Assembly: GCF_000282055.1 (NCBI RefSeq)
Contig: NZ_AKJZ01000008.1
Location: 1-64,000, forward strand
Length of the DNA: 64,000 nucleotides
From: Flavobacterium sp. CF136
GTDB taxonomy: Bacteria; Bacteroidota; Bacteroidia; Flavobacteriales; Flavobacteriaceae
Direction: 5' to 3'
In this document: positions 27,889 to 37,009 of the stretch, piece after piece
Numbering within the stretch: position 1 is the stretch's first letter
Layout of the letters: each line of letters opens with the position of its first letter
Made by a program: the position numbers and the translations under genes
Notes under the pieces: generated by a model
What the model saw: the letters and a program-made list of their open reading frames with translations, nothing else
The model's database searches: none
Told to the model about the DNA's origin: nothing

Positions 27889-27959
27889 TTGTCCGACTGA
27901 GCGGAGTCGAAGTCCTTTTGAAACACAAAATAATCTCTAATCTACTCGATTCGACAAGC
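27889..27959. repeat. REP-like repeat before rel, nested in a wider inverted repeat
   Basis: TGTCCGACTGAGCGGAGTCG and following AAG at 27890-27912 belong to the same family as the elements at 182 and 24167; a weaker opposing arm lies near 27944-27959. The element sits between 13-bp inverted arms TAGATTTTAGATT (27801-27813, including the trmH-like stop codon) and AATCTAAAATCTA (27965-27977). Confidence 0.45.
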
Positions 27960-28053
27960 TAAAAAATCTAAAATCTAAAATCTGAAATCAACAATGCAAA
28001 GCCTTGCGTATATTCAAACAAATCCTTATTTTTAAGAATTGAACCATGCCGTT

Positions 28054-30273
28054 ATGATAGAAATAGATATAGAAAAAGAAAACAAAGCAATTGCCCAAGA
28101 GTATAAAGAATTACTTAGAATCAGTTATCAAACTTTAACACCTGCAGATAAAAAGTTAATTCGGAAAGCTTTTGATGTGGCTGTTGATGCCCATAAAGAA
28201 CAAAGACGAAAATCCGGCGAAGCGTATATCTTTCATCCTATTGCAGTTGCGAAAATTGTAGCTTCCGAAATTGGTTTGGGGGCCACTTCTATTGCTGCGG
28301 CATTATTGCATGATGTTGTCGAAGATACTCCCATAACTGTTGAAGATATTGAGCGGTTATTTAATCCAAAAGTAGCTCAATTAGTTGAAGGTTTAACTAA
28401 GATTTCATTAGTTCAAAAAGATTTGAATGCGTCCATGCAGGCAGAAAATTTCCGTAAAATGATTCTGACCCTAAACGATGATGTACGTGTAATTTTAATC
28501 AAATTGGCGGACCGTCTGCACAATATGCAGACAATGGATTCAATGGTCGAATACAAACAAACAAAAATTGCCTCAGAAACGTTATACATTTATGCACCAC
28601 TCGCCCATCGTTTGGGACTTTATAACATTAAAACCAAACTGGAAGATTTAGGCTTAAAATATACTGAGCCGGCAGTTTACGAAGATATCGTAAGCAAAAT
28701 AAGAGAAACCAAAGAAGAACAGGATGCTTACATTAAAGATATTTCAGATGTTCTGAAAAAATCTTTAGACAACGAAAATATTGATTACATCATAAAAGGA
28801 CGACCAAAATCTATTTATTCGATACGTCGAAAAATGAGGGCCCAAAATGTGAGTTTTGATGAAGTGTACGACAAATTTGCCCTTCGAATTGTCTATAAAT
28901 GTGACTCTCATGATGAAAAATTTATAGCCTGGAAAATTTATTCAATCGTAACGGATCACTACAGACCAAGTCCGAGTCGTTTGCGTGACTGGATTTCGTC
29001 TCCAAAATCAACAGGCTACGAAGCTTTGCACATTACCGTGATGGGACCAAAAGGACGTTGGGTTGAAGTGCAGGTTCGAAGCGAACGTATGGATGAAATT
29101 GCCGAAAAAGGATATGCAGCCCATTACAAATACAAAAATGGCGCTACCGAAGAAAGCGGTTTGGATGTGTGGCTAAATTTACTTCGTGAAGCTTTGGAGA
29201 ATCAGGAAACCAATGCGGTAGATTTTGTAGAAGATTTCAAAATGAATTTATATTCAAAAGAAATTTTCGTCTTTACGCCAAAAGGAGAAATCAAATCATT
29301 ACCAAAAGGGGCTACTTCATTGGATTTTGCATTTAGTATTCACTCAGAAATCGGAATCAAAACCAGAGGAACACGTGTAAACGGACGTTTGGTACCATTA
29401 AATCATGAACTTAAAAGCGGTGATCAGGTTGAAGTTATTACCTCTGCCAATCAAAAACCAACGATAAACTGGTTAGAATATGTAACGACTTCCCGGGCGA
29501 AAAATAAAATTAAAAATGTTTTAAACGAAAACACCAAAAAAATTGCGGAAGAAGGAAAAGAATTGCTTACCCGAAAACTGAAACATTTAAAGATTACCAT
29601 AAGTGAACAGGTCATCAATGAATTAGTTAATTTTTTCAGGCTTAAAACCAGTTTAGATTTATTTTACAGAGTTGGAATCGGTGCAATCGAAAACCAGCAA
29701 TTAAAAGATTATGCTGCACAAAAAAGTAATTCTATCATTAATTTCTTTAAAAATAAAATTAAAAGGAATAAAGATACTGCTGATGAAGACATTCACAAAC
29801 AAGTTATCAGCAGCAATTATGACATGCTGGTTTTTGGGACTGAACATGACAAACTCGATTACAAGCTTTCACAATGCTGTAACCCAATTCCGGGAGATGA
29901 CGTTTTTGGATTTGTAACCATCAATGAAGGGATAAAAGTGCATAAAAAAGATTGCCCAAATGCAATTGGAATGCAGTCGAATTATGCCTACCGTATCATG
30001 AGTGCAAAATGGATCGATTCGTCTCAGGAAGAATTCAAAGCTATTATCAACATTACAGGAATGGATGTTTTAGGGCTTACCAATCAGCTGACCAAAGTTA
30101 TTTCCAACAATATGAGTGTGAATATCCAGAGTATTTCTTTGAGTACTGATGCCGGAATATTTCACGGTCAGATCGCTGTAATTGTAAAAAACAATACCAT
30201 TTTGAAAAAAATGATCAACGCTATTAAAAAAATTGACGGAGTCGATAAAGTGACCAGAGAATACAGGACTTAA
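28054..30273 (+). CDS. rel: Bifunctional (p)ppGpp synthetase/hydrolase (RelA/SpoT family)
   Basis: A 739-residue long Rel protein. The hydrolase HD domain is intact (His86-Asp87 and Glu90-Asp91 in LLHDVVEDT); the synthetase has RPKSIYSIRRKM and SPKSTGYEALH; then TGS (VFTPKGEIKSLPKGAT), a Cys-rich CC segment (LSQCCNPIPGDD) and a C-terminal ACT domain. It makes and degrades the starvation alarmone (p)ppGpp. The Met-poor upstream TTG at 28039 would add five residues; the ATG at 28054 is chosen. Both activities look preserved, so this may be the sole long Rel enzyme. Confidence 0.95.
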   Translation: MIEIDIEKENKAIAQEYKELLRISYQTLTPADKKLIRKAFDVAVDAHKEQRRKSGEAYIFHPIAVAKIVASEIGLGATSIAAALLHDVVEDTPITVEDIERLFNPKVAQLVEGLTKISLVQKDLNASMQAENFRKMILTLNDDVRVILIKLADRLHNMQTMDSMVEYKQTKIASETLYIYAPLAHRLGLYNIKTKLEDLGLKYTEPAVYEDIVSKIRETKEEQDAYIKDISDVLKKSLDNENIDYIIKGRPKSIYSIRRKMRAQNVSFDEVYDKFALRIVYKCDSHDEKFIAWKIYSIVTDHYRPSPSRLRDWISSPKSTGYEALHITVMGPKGRWVEVQVRSERMDEIAEKGYAAHYKYKNGATEESGLDVWLNLLREALENQETNAVDFVEDFKMNLYSKEIFVFTPKGEIKSLPKGATSLDFAFSIHSEIGIKTRGTRVNGRLVPLNHELKSGDQVEVITSANQKPTINWLEYVTTSRAKNKIKNVLNENTKKIAEEGKELLTRKLKHLKITISEQVINELVNFFRLKTSLDLFYRVGIGAIENQQLKDYAAQKSNSIINFFKNKIKRNKDTADEDIHKQVISSNYDMLVFGTEHDKLDYKLSQCCNPIPGDDVFGFVTINEGIKVHKKDCPNAIGMQSNYAYRIMSAKWIDSSQEEFKAIINITGMDVLGLTNQLTKVISNNMSVNIQSISLSTDAGIFHGQIAVIVKNNTILKKMINAIKKIDGVDKVTREYRT

Positions 30274-30313
30274 TTCTTTATAAACGATCAATTAAAAATA
30301 AAAGCTTTTAGTT

Positions 30314-30856
30314 ATGAAAAATGATAATTTAAAAATACCGGAATTAAATTTTGATGAAAAAGGAGAACTTATCATTACAGCCTCTGATTCTTCTTCGAAA
30401 AATGATTTTGATTTTTTTAAAGGCAAATCCAATATTATAAATAAAAAATTGAAAACAAGACTTTCCAATTGTACGGAATGGATCGAATTTCCATCGACTC
30501 AGGAAATGTATACTATTTTAAACGGAATTGGCAATATCGATAACTTCCTGGCTACTTTTGACGGAGAACCTTTTGAAGGTATGACAGTTCGTTTGTTTAA
30601 TCCTCTGACAAAATTATGGAGTATTTATTGGTCTGATTCAAATACAGGTGTTTTAGACAAACCGGTAGTAGGCTCTTTTGAAAATAATGTTGGGCACTTT
30701 TTCTCAAAAGACACATATGAAAACAAAGATGTAATTCAGGCGTTTCGATGGGACGCCAGAGATGAAAAAAATCCTGTCTGGAGCCAGGCCATGAGTGATG
30801 ACAAAGGAAAAACCTGGGAATGGAACTGGTATATGTTTATGACAAAAGTCAAATAA
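30314..30856 (+). CDS. DUF1579-like conserved hypothetical protein
   Basis: A 180-residue soluble protein without signal peptide. It has the lipocalin-like DUF1579 flavour: DFDFFKGKSNIIN, a WIEF strand, RLFNPLTKLWSIYW and a terminal KGKTWEWNWYMFM. Members are widespread in Bacteroidota but uncharacterised. It lies 40 bp after rel on the same strand and may be co-transcribed. Function unknown. Confidence 0.6.
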   Translation: MKNDNLKIPELNFDEKGELIITASDSSSKNDFDFFKGKSNIINKKLKTRLSNCTEWIEFPSTQEMYTILNGIGNIDNFLATFDGEPFEGMTVRLFNPLTKLWSIYWSDSNTGVLDKPVVGSFENNVGHFFSKDTYENKDVIQAFRWDARDEKNPVWSQAMSDDKGKTWEWNWYMFMTKVK

Positions 30857-31022
30857 CAATTGTTAGTTTTATCATAAATAGAAACAAATATGTTAATATG
30901 TTTACTCTGATCAGGAAAAAATAGTCATCCAAAAGCCTACAACAAGCACATTAAGACTGACTTAATCCTGATCTGAAAGTTAAACTTTGAACCTTAAACT
31001 TTTATTCATTAAAATAAAAAAT

Positions 31023-31030
31023 TATCTTTG
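31023..31030 (+). promoter_or_regulatory. Candidate -7 box next to the Fur-family start codon
   Basis: TATCTTTG matches the Bacteroidota -7 pattern TAnnTTTG but ends only 7 bp before the ATG at 31038. If used, transcription would begin at or next to the start codon, giving a leaderless or nearly leaderless mRNA. No clear -33 TTG is placed at the usual distance. Confidence 0.3.
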
Positions 31031-31037
31031 CCAGATT

Positions 31038-31496
31038 ATGACACTAATTTCAACTGACAACACTAGGAATCAAGAAATTGTAAAAAATGTTTTCACAATG
31101 TATCTTGAGCAAAAAGGGCATCGCAAAACTCCTGAGCGTTATGCTATACTTCAGGAAATTTACGATAGCGAAGAGCATTTTGACATAGAAAACCTTTATA
31201 TCAAAATGAAAAACAAAAACTATCGTGTGAGTAGAGCAACTTTATACAACACGATCGAGTTATTGTTGGACTGCGCTTTGGTTAGAAAACATCAATTTGG
31301 GCAAAATCAGGCTTACTACGAGAAATCATATTTTGATAAGCAGCACGATCACATCATTATGACAGATTCTGGTGAGGTTATTGAATTTTGCGACCCAAGA
31401 ATTCAAACCATCAAAAAAACAATCGAAGAAATCTTTGATATCGAAATCACGAATCATTCATTGTATTTCTACGGTAACAGAAAGCAAAAACAATAG
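31038..31496 (+). CDS. Fur-family transcriptional regulator
   Basis: A 152-residue winged-helix regulator. The N-terminal DNA-binding domain has [17 protein letters not shown] and the recognition helix [15 protein letters not shown]; the dimerisation domain carries QHDHIIM, the family's H-x-H-type metal-ligand segment, and DPRIQ. It should repress iron, zinc or peroxide genes when metal-bound; which metal is unclear. The C-terminal CxxC zinc site of some Fur proteins is missing (only one Cys in EFCDP). A TTG at 30987 would add 17 unlikely hydrophobic residues. purA follows after 95 bp. Confidence 0.85.
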   Translation: MTLISTDNTRNQEIVKNVFTMYLEQKGHRKTPERYAILQEIYDSEEHFDIENLYIKMKNKNYRVSRATLYNTIELLLDCALVRKHQFGQNQAYYEKSYFDKQHDHIIMTDSGEVIEFCDPRIQTIKKTIEEIFDIEITNHSLYFYGNRKQKQ

Positions 31497-31591
31497 TCCG
31501 GAAAGGAATTATTCAAAAAATATTAAAAAAGAAAATTAACTACATTAATCAGTAGGGCAACTTAAATTGTCTCAACGCAAATTAAAACAGA

Positions 31592-32863
31592 ATGACCGTA
31601 GATTTATTACTAGGATTACAATGGGGAGATGAAGGTAAAGGAAAAATTGTTGACGTTCTTACCTCAAATTATGATATTATTGCACGTTTTCAGGGAGGAC
31701 CAAATGCAGGACATACATTAGAATTTGACGGAATCAAACATGTACTTAGAACCATTCCTTCTGGAATTTTTCATAAAAAATCAATAAACATCATCGGAAA
31801 TGGTGTTGTAATAGATCCGGTAGTTTTTCAAAAAGAAATTGAAGGTTTAGAGAAATTTAAAATAGATATCAAAACGAAACTAATCATTTCCAGAAAAGCA
31901 CATTTAATTTTACCAACTCACCGTTTATTGGATGCAGCCTCTGAAGCATCAAAAGGAAAAGCGAAAATTGGTTCTACCCTTAAAGGAATTGGTCCAACTT
32001 ATATGGACAAAACCGGTAGAAACGGATTACGTGTCGGAGATATCGAATTAGAAGATTTTAAAGAAAGATACAGAGCATTAGCGGACAAACACGAAGCGAT
32101 GATTGCTTTTTATGATGTTGCTATTCAATATAACTTAGAAGAACTTGAAAAAGAGTTCTTTGAAGCTATTGAAGAATTAAAAAAATTAGATTTTATTGAC
32201 AGTGAAGAATACATGTACCAGGCTCAAAAAGCAGGTAAATCTATTTTATGCGAAGGTGCTCAGGGATCTTTATTAGATGTTGATTTTGGAACTTATCCCT
32301 TCGTAACTTCATCAAACACTACTGCTGCCGGAGCTTGTACCGGTTTAGGAATTGCCCCGAATAAAATCAAAGAAGTTTACGGAATTTTTAAAGCTTACGT
32401 TACACGTGTTGGCAGCGGACCTTTTCCAACTGAACTTTTTGACGAAATTGGTGCTACAATGGCAAGAGTCGGAAACGAATTTGGATCTGTTACAGGAAGA
32501 CAAAGACGTTGTGGCTGGTTAGATTTAGTGGCTTTAAAATATGCTGTTCAGGTAAACGGAGTAACACAATTGATGATGATGAAAGGTGATGTACTTTCCG
32601 GATTCGAAACGCTAAAAGTATGTACAGATTACAACTATAAAGGAGAAAACATTTCGCACTTTCCTTATAACATCGAACCGGAAAATGTAACTCCTCTTTA
32701 TAAAGAATTTAAAGGATGGCAAGCTGACTTAACTGGAATGACCACTTACGATCAATTGCCAAAAGAGCTAAAAGAATATATTGAATATATTGAGAAAGAA
32801 GTTGAAGTGCCAATCAAAATCGTATCGGTTGGACCAGACAGAAAGCAAACAATAATGCATTAA
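31592..32863 (+). CDS. purA: Adenylosuccinate synthetase
   Basis: A 423-residue enzyme that joins aspartate to IMP with GTP, the first committed step to AMP. The N-terminal GDEGKGK loop (12-18) with catalytic Asp13, GGPNAGHT with His41, the IGPTYMDK region and the C-terminal TGRQRRCGWLD segment are all present. Length is normal. A strong terminator follows immediately. guaB, the competing branch from IMP, lies 4 kb downstream on the other strand. Confidence 0.97.
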   Translation: MTVDLLLGLQWGDEGKGKIVDVLTSNYDIIARFQGGPNAGHTLEFDGIKHVLRTIPSGIFHKKSINIIGNGVVIDPVVFQKEIEGLEKFKIDIKTKLIISRKAHLILPTHRLLDAASEASKGKAKIGSTLKGIGPTYMDKTGRNGLRVGDIELEDFKERYRALADKHEAMIAFYDVAIQYNLEELEKEFFEAIEELKKLDFIDSEEYMYQAQKAGKSILCEGAQGSLLDVDFGTYPFVTSSNTTAAGACTGLGIAPNKIKEVYGIFKAYVTRVGSGPFPTELFDEIGATMARVGNEFGSVTGRQRRCGWLDLVALKYAVQVNGVTQLMMMKGDVLSGFETLKVCTDYNYKGENISHFPYNIEPENVTPLYKEFKGWQADLTGMTTYDQLPKELKEYIEYIEKEVEVPIKIVSVGPDRKQTIMH

Positions 32864-32871
32864 CAACACTA

Positions 32872-32901
32872 AACGCTCTGATAATCAGGGCGTTTTTTTT
32901 T
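32872..32901 (+). terminator. Rho-independent terminator of purA
   Basis: AACGCTCTGAT / ATCAGGGCGTT arms with one G-T pair, a 1-nt-plus loop and nine T after the stem, 8 bp after the purA stop codon. Confidence 0.8.
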
Positions 32902-32920
32902 ATACAAAACATTTTTAATT

Positions 32921-33502
32921 ATGGCAGATCCAAAAATTGAAATAAAAGAAACTAAATTATTATCAGACAATTGGTATATTTTGAATAAGGTAACTTACAG
33001 TTACCAAAAAGAAAACGAAGCATCCCAAACTCATATCCGTGAAATTTATGATCGCGGAAACGGAGCAGCTATTCTACTTTATAATACTTATAAAAAAACA
33101 GTCATCTTAACAAGGCAGTTTCGTTTACCTACTTTCCTTAACGGAAATAAATCCGGAATGATGATTGAAGTTTGCGCAGGTCTTTTAGATCAGGATAATG
33201 CCGAAGAATGCATTATTCGTGAAACCGAAGAAGAAACCGGATATCGACTAAATAGGGTTCAAAAAGTTATGGAAACCTATATGTCTCCAGGGGCCGTAAC
33301 AGAAATTTTATATCTTTTTGTTGGAGAATATGATGAAACCATGAAAGTAAGTGAAGGAGGCGGACTGGATCATGAACAGGAAAACATTGAAGTCCTTGAA
33401 TATACTTTTGATGAAGCTTACGCAATGATTGAATCCGGTGAAATTCTGGATGCTAAAACTATTTTATTATTGCAGCATGCGAAAATAAAAGGATTGATTT
33501 AA
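32921..33502 (+). CDS. nudK: NudK-like Nudix hydrolase
   Basis: A 193-residue Nudix protein. The Nudix box region starts AGLLDQD and ends RETEEETGY (residues 86-108) with the catalytic EExxE-type glutamates at 101-105; its spacing matches the GDP-mannose pyrophosphatase NudK rather than the standard box. QFRLPTF (66-72) and the downstream SPGAVTE loop are also NudK/ADP-ribose-pyrophosphatase features. It would cleave a nucleoside-diphosphate sugar. It has its own start 20 bp after the purA terminator. Confidence 0.8.
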   Translation: MADPKIEIKETKLLSDNWYILNKVTYSYQKENEASQTHIREIYDRGNGAAILLYNTYKKTVILTRQFRLPTFLNGNKSGMMIEVCAGLLDQDNAEECIIRETEEETGYRLNRVQKVMETYMSPGAVTEILYLFVGEYDETMKVSEGGGLDHEQENIEVLEYTFDEAYAMIESGEILDAKTILLLQHAKIKGLI

Positions 33503-33521
33503 AAATCACACAAGTTTAAAG

Positions 33522-34385
33522 CTATTCTGTAATAGCCTTAATAGCTTTATTAGAATACCCATCAATTTCATTTTCCTCAATTATTTTAGCATATTTTATT
33601 TTTTCTAATAAAGAAATTGCATGATCATAATCTTTAAATAAATTTTTAGATTTAGGTTTTCCTAATAATAAATCATAACGTAAATTATTTTTCTTTGCCT
33701 CATTTTCTAAATCAATAAACTGTCCCAAATTTTTATACGCTTTCTCTGCAATACTTTTTGACTCTTTAAGATCAAAACTTATAGGTTTTATTAAATTCAA
33801 ACTGCCATTTTGCCAAGCATAATCAAACTTAAACTCATTCCCAGTTTCATTTACAATAGTATAATCAACAAAGAATTTTTTCTCATTTTTATTGATAGAT
33901 TTAAAATCTAGTCCTTTCAAGTTATTATAAAATTGTTGCGAAAGTTGAGGCTCTTTTGGTTGATTAAAATGAAACTTTATATCATCAATAAAATATTTAT
34001 TTACAAGAATTTTTTTTATAAAGTCATTTTGAAAGTCATTCTGTAAATATGTCTTACAATTGGTAAACTGCAAAACACTTCCATCGAATGGTAGTAAATA
34101 TCTAGAGATAAATGAAGGTAAATCATCAACTTCTAATTTATAGAATATATCATTACTTGATGATAATTTTGCCAGTTTTTTATCAATTTGCTTAAGATAT
34201 TCCTTAATTGTTCTTTCAGGAATGTTGTTATAAATGTTTTTTATACGACTTAAATTTTTAGAATAAGTAAATGAAAAATCACCCGTATTACTATAAAATA
34301 TAAGTAAGCCAATATTAATACTCTCATCAAGAAACGGAGTATGCTTATATTTTAATATACAATATTTATAAAAATCTGTTTTCAT
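33522..34385 (-). CDS. DUF3037 protein, partner of HipA-like kinase
   Basis: A 287-residue cytoplasmic protein. The start (YKYCILKYKHTPFLDESINIG, read in parts) is the DUF3037 hallmark, followed by NIGLLIF and a coiled or helical remainder rich in Lys and Asn. The gene overlaps the HipA-like kinase by 4 bp (ATGA), so the two form one unit with the kinase first. DUF3037 proteins often sit next to HipA-like kinases; their molecular role is not known. The unit is more AT-rich than its neighbours. Confidence 0.75.
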   Translation of the reverse strand: MKTDFYKYCILKYKHTPFLDESINIGLLIFYSNTGDFSFTYSKNLSRIKNIYNNIPERTIKEYLKQIDKKLAKLSSSNDIFYKLEVDDLPSFISRYLLPFDGSVLQFTNCKTYLQNDFQNDFIKKILVNKYFIDDIKFHFNQPKEPQLSQQFYNNLKGLDFKSINKNEKKFFVDYTIVNETGNEFKFDYAWQNGSLNLIKPISFDLKESKSIAEKAYKNLGQFIDLENEAKKNNLRYDLLLGKPKSKNLFKDYDHAISLLEKIKYAKIIEENEIDGYSNKAIKAITE

Positions 34386-35170
34386 TTTATTATACCAATT
34401 AAATGATTACATATTGGAATTCTTTTACTTTTAAGCCATTCCAAAAATAAAAAAAAATCATCTCTATCACCGAAGTTAATCTTTAAATAATCCAATTCAT
34501 CAAAAATACTTATAAATCTTTCTATATTCAAATGCTTTAACATTTCTAAAAACTCATCAAAAATACCATTTTTTAATCTCATAGATTTTAAATGAGTGAT
34601 TACTAAATGACGTTGAAAGGGGTAATTTTGCAAATAAGTGAAATAATTTGGATTACTGTAAGAGTTATTTATAAAAGGTAAAGTTTGTTCATGATCAATC
34701 AACAAAATTTCATCATCATTAACCAATAGGTTGGGTTTATTTCGAAAACCTCCTCTATCACTATTTATTATGACATTGTCAAATGCAAACAAATTTGCAA
34801 TATCATATGATTTTATAAACTGGAGAGAAACTAATGGGTTAAAAATTACATATTGCCCATTAAATTCACTGCAGAACTTGTACCCTGAATCCAATTTTTC
34901 TAATTCATCATTGTCAAAATATTCAATTAGTAAACTATGATCAATATCAATAACCGCATAATTTGGAACTGATAGATTAAATTCCTTTGCTAATTCTGAG
35001 ATTAAAACCTCTTTTGCAATACTAAAATTTTGATCAACATAATTTTTCTTAAAAAGTTTCATCACATATTGATTAACATTTCCAGCTTCATCAACAGCTG
35101 TAATCAGTAAAGGCTTTGAGCTTCCACCATCTATAAAACCATCAATATGAACTAGTTTTAATATTTGCAT
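34382..35170 (-). CDS. HipA-like Ser/Thr kinase
   Basis: A 262-residue protein resembling the kinase core of HipA without its N-terminal subdomain. Visible features: Gly/Ser-rich loop DGGSSKP (14-20), candidate ATP-binding Lys38 in YVMKLFKK, catalytic-loop Asp138 with Asn147 (NSDRGGFRNKPNLL), and metal-binding Asp159 in LLIDHEQT. All key residues are present, so it may be active. There is no HipB-type helix-turn-helix gene next to it; the partner is the DUF3037 protein. Known HipA phosphorylates glutamyl-tRNA synthetase, but the target here cannot be assumed. Confidence 0.75.
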   Translation of the reverse strand: MQILKLVHIDGFIDGGSSKPLLITAVDEAGNVNQYVMKLFKKNYVDQNFSIAKEVLISELAKEFNLSVPNYAVIDIDHSLLIEYFDNDELEKLDSGYKFCSEFNGQYVIFNPLVSLQFIKSYDIANLFAFDNVIINSDRGGFRNKPNLLVNDDEILLIDHEQTLPFINNSYSNPNYFTYLQNYPFQRHLVITHLKSMRLKNGIFDEFLEMLKHLNIERFISIFDELDYLKINFGDRDDFFLFLEWLKSKRIPICNHLIGIIK

Positions 35171-35230
35171 ATATCTTTATTAATATTGAAATATAATAAA
35201 ATTCAACAACAAATAACCTGCTTAAAACAA

Positions 35231-35252
35231 TTATTAAAGTATTTTTTAATAA
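35231..35252. promoter_or_regulatory. AT-rich dyad upstream of the HipA-like gene
   Basis: TTATTAAA (35231-35238) and TTTAATAA (35245-35252) form a perfect 8-bp dyad in the 214-bp gap between the divergent kinase and L,D-transpeptidase genes. It could be an operator, but AT-only palindromes arise easily in this composition. Confidence 0.2.
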
Positions 35253-35384
35253 ATAACTATGATTGTATTCTTAAAATCAAGAACTAATTTAAAAACTAAT
35301 GCAAATCAAACAAACAATTCAAAAAATTGTGTAACTCAGATAATTGGCAAATAAAATAACTTTACAAGGTTAAAAACCCTATGT

Positions 35385-36263
35385 ATGAAAAAGTTATATT
35401 ACACATCAAATATCTTCCTTTTATTAGTTTTGGTATTAGGCTCTTGCAAAAAAAGCGAAACTACAAAAACAACTGAAACCAAAGCTCACAAAACTATTGA
35501 ATACAATAAACCAAAATCTTCTGTTTCTTATCATTTTGAAAAAACAAAACAATGGCTTGAAGGCAATAAAAGTGATTCTACTAAACTAGATATTGCTTAC
35601 GCTCTAAATAGAACGGACAAAGCTAATCTCGCAAAAATGGATTCAATTATAGTTCCAAGTGATTTTAGTGGTGATTTGGTTTATTACCTTCCTTTTCCCT
35701 TGCATATTTCTTCTTTAGAAGATGTTTCAAAAATCCTGATTTTTTCTTACGCTACCCAAACTTTTGCAGCATATGAGAATGGCGAACTTGTTTATACAGG
35801 TCCAACAAGCATGGGGAGAAAAAAAGACCCTACTCCAACCGGATTATTTTTCACCAACTGGAAAGCCGAAAAAACAACGAGTACTTTTAATGACGAATGG
35901 GACTTAAAATGGAATTTCAATATCGAAAATAAATTAGGAGTCGGTTTTCATCAATATGAACTACCCGGTTATCCTGCCTCACATTCGTGCTTGCGTTTAC
36001 TTGAAAAAGATGCTAAATACCTTTATAAATGGGCAGATGAATGGATCCTGAAAGACAGTGAGAATGTGAAAGTAAAAGGAACTCCGGTCGTTGTTTTTGG
36101 AAGTTATAATTTTGATGGTCCGAAACCCTGGTTTGAATTAGTAAACGATCCGAAAGTTTTGGATATTTCTGAGACAGAAATTGAAAACCAGATCAAGCCA
36201 TTTTTACAGCAGATTCTTGATAATCAAAAACTCAGAGAAGCTGAACAGACAGCAACTCCTTAA
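35385..36263 (+). CDS. L,D-transpeptidase lipoprotein (YkuD domain)
   Basis: A 292-residue lipoprotein with lipobox LVLGSC near residues 16-21. A YkuD catalytic domain follows: LIFSYATQTFAAYENGELVYTG opening strands (seen in parts), GRKKDPTPTGLF, and the active site SHSCLRL with nucleophile Cys202, His200 and Arg204. It would form 3-3 peptidoglycan crosslinks or attach proteins to peptidoglycan. An out-of-frame ATG sits 4 bp before the chosen start. Confidence 0.85.
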   Translation: MKKLYYTSNIFLLLVLVLGSCKKSETTKTTETKAHKTIEYNKPKSSVSYHFEKTKQWLEGNKSDSTKLDIAYALNRTDKANLAKMDSIIVPSDFSGDLVYYLPFPLHISSLEDVSKILIFSYATQTFAAYENGELVYTGPTSMGRKKDPTPTGLFFTNWKAEKTTSTFNDEWDLKWNFNIENKLGVGFHQYELPGYPASHSCLRLLEKDAKYLYKWADEWILKDSENVKVKGTPVVVFGSYNFDGPKPWFELVNDPKVLDISETEIENQIKPFLQQILDNQKLREAEQTATP

Positions 36264-36444
36264 AATATTTTCCTTTTTAAATTAAACAACTCTGACAATT
36301 GAAATTTACAGAAGAACTAAACAGAATGACTAAACTTTTTAAAGAAAGTTAATATGATTTTAAAACAAGTCAGTTTTAATTTATTATTTTCGTTCTAAAT
36401 ATCTCTAATCCGAAAAAGGAATAAAACTGAAAAAACATAAATAA

Positions 36445-36945
36445 ATGTCGAAAAAATTAATTCTGTTGTTTCTTCTGTCTTGTTTTTGCATGACAGGACA
36501 AACCAATGATAACTCAAAAGTAGAAACCTACACCAGCCGAAAAGGAATTTATCAAATAAAATATGCTCCTGAAAATTGGATTCTTACTGAATCAACTGAC
36601 TGGGATGTTCAATTTAATGATAAATACAATTTAGTAAATGCCTATTTTATTGAATATGATTATTTTATATCCGATAAAAAGCTAAAATCAACAATTGAGG
36701 ATGAATACAAAGAGTTTGGTAAAATTAAAAATCTTAAAATCTATAAAAAGAAAATTAATGATCTGACTGTGAATTATTTTGAATGTGAATTAGATTACAA
36801 GGATTTTTTATACAAATATCAAGGTTTTATATACAACGGAAAAGGCGGTTCTATACAAATGCAGTATGGTGCTCAGGCTGAAGCAATCGAGCAGAATCAA
36901 AATATTATTGATGAATTAAATAATGGTATTTCTATTATAAATTAA
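36445..36945 (+). CDS. Exported hypothetical protein
   Basis: A 166-residue protein with a signal peptide (about 1-19, MTGQ end). The mature part (RKGIYQIKYAPENWILTE near the start, alternating strands and helices later) resembles small PsbP/DcrB-like folds, but no motif is decisive. I do not recognise a defined family. It is transcribed alone, with a strong shared terminator between it and guaB. Confidence 0.55.
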   Translation: MSKKLILLFLLSCFCMTGQTNDNSKVETYTSRKGIYQIKYAPENWILTESTDWDVQFNDKYNLVNAYFIEYDYFISDKKLKSTIEDEYKEFGKIKNLKIYKKKINDLTVNYFECELDYKDFLYKYQGFIYNGKGGSIQMQYGAQAEAIEQNQNIIDELNNGISIIN

Positions 36946-36990
36946 AAACAAAGAAGGCGTAAGAATTAAATCTTACGCCTTCTTTGTTTT
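36945..36990. terminator. Strong bidirectional terminator
   Basis: A perfect 20-bp stem (36945-36964 with 36971-36990, core AAAGAAGGCGTAAGA) and 6-nt loop lies between convergent genes ending at 36945 and 37010. A-rich and T-rich flanks serve both strands. The first base overlaps the upstream stop codon. Confidence 0.85.
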
Positions 36991-37009
36991 ATAATGAAAA
37001 CTTAAACAA

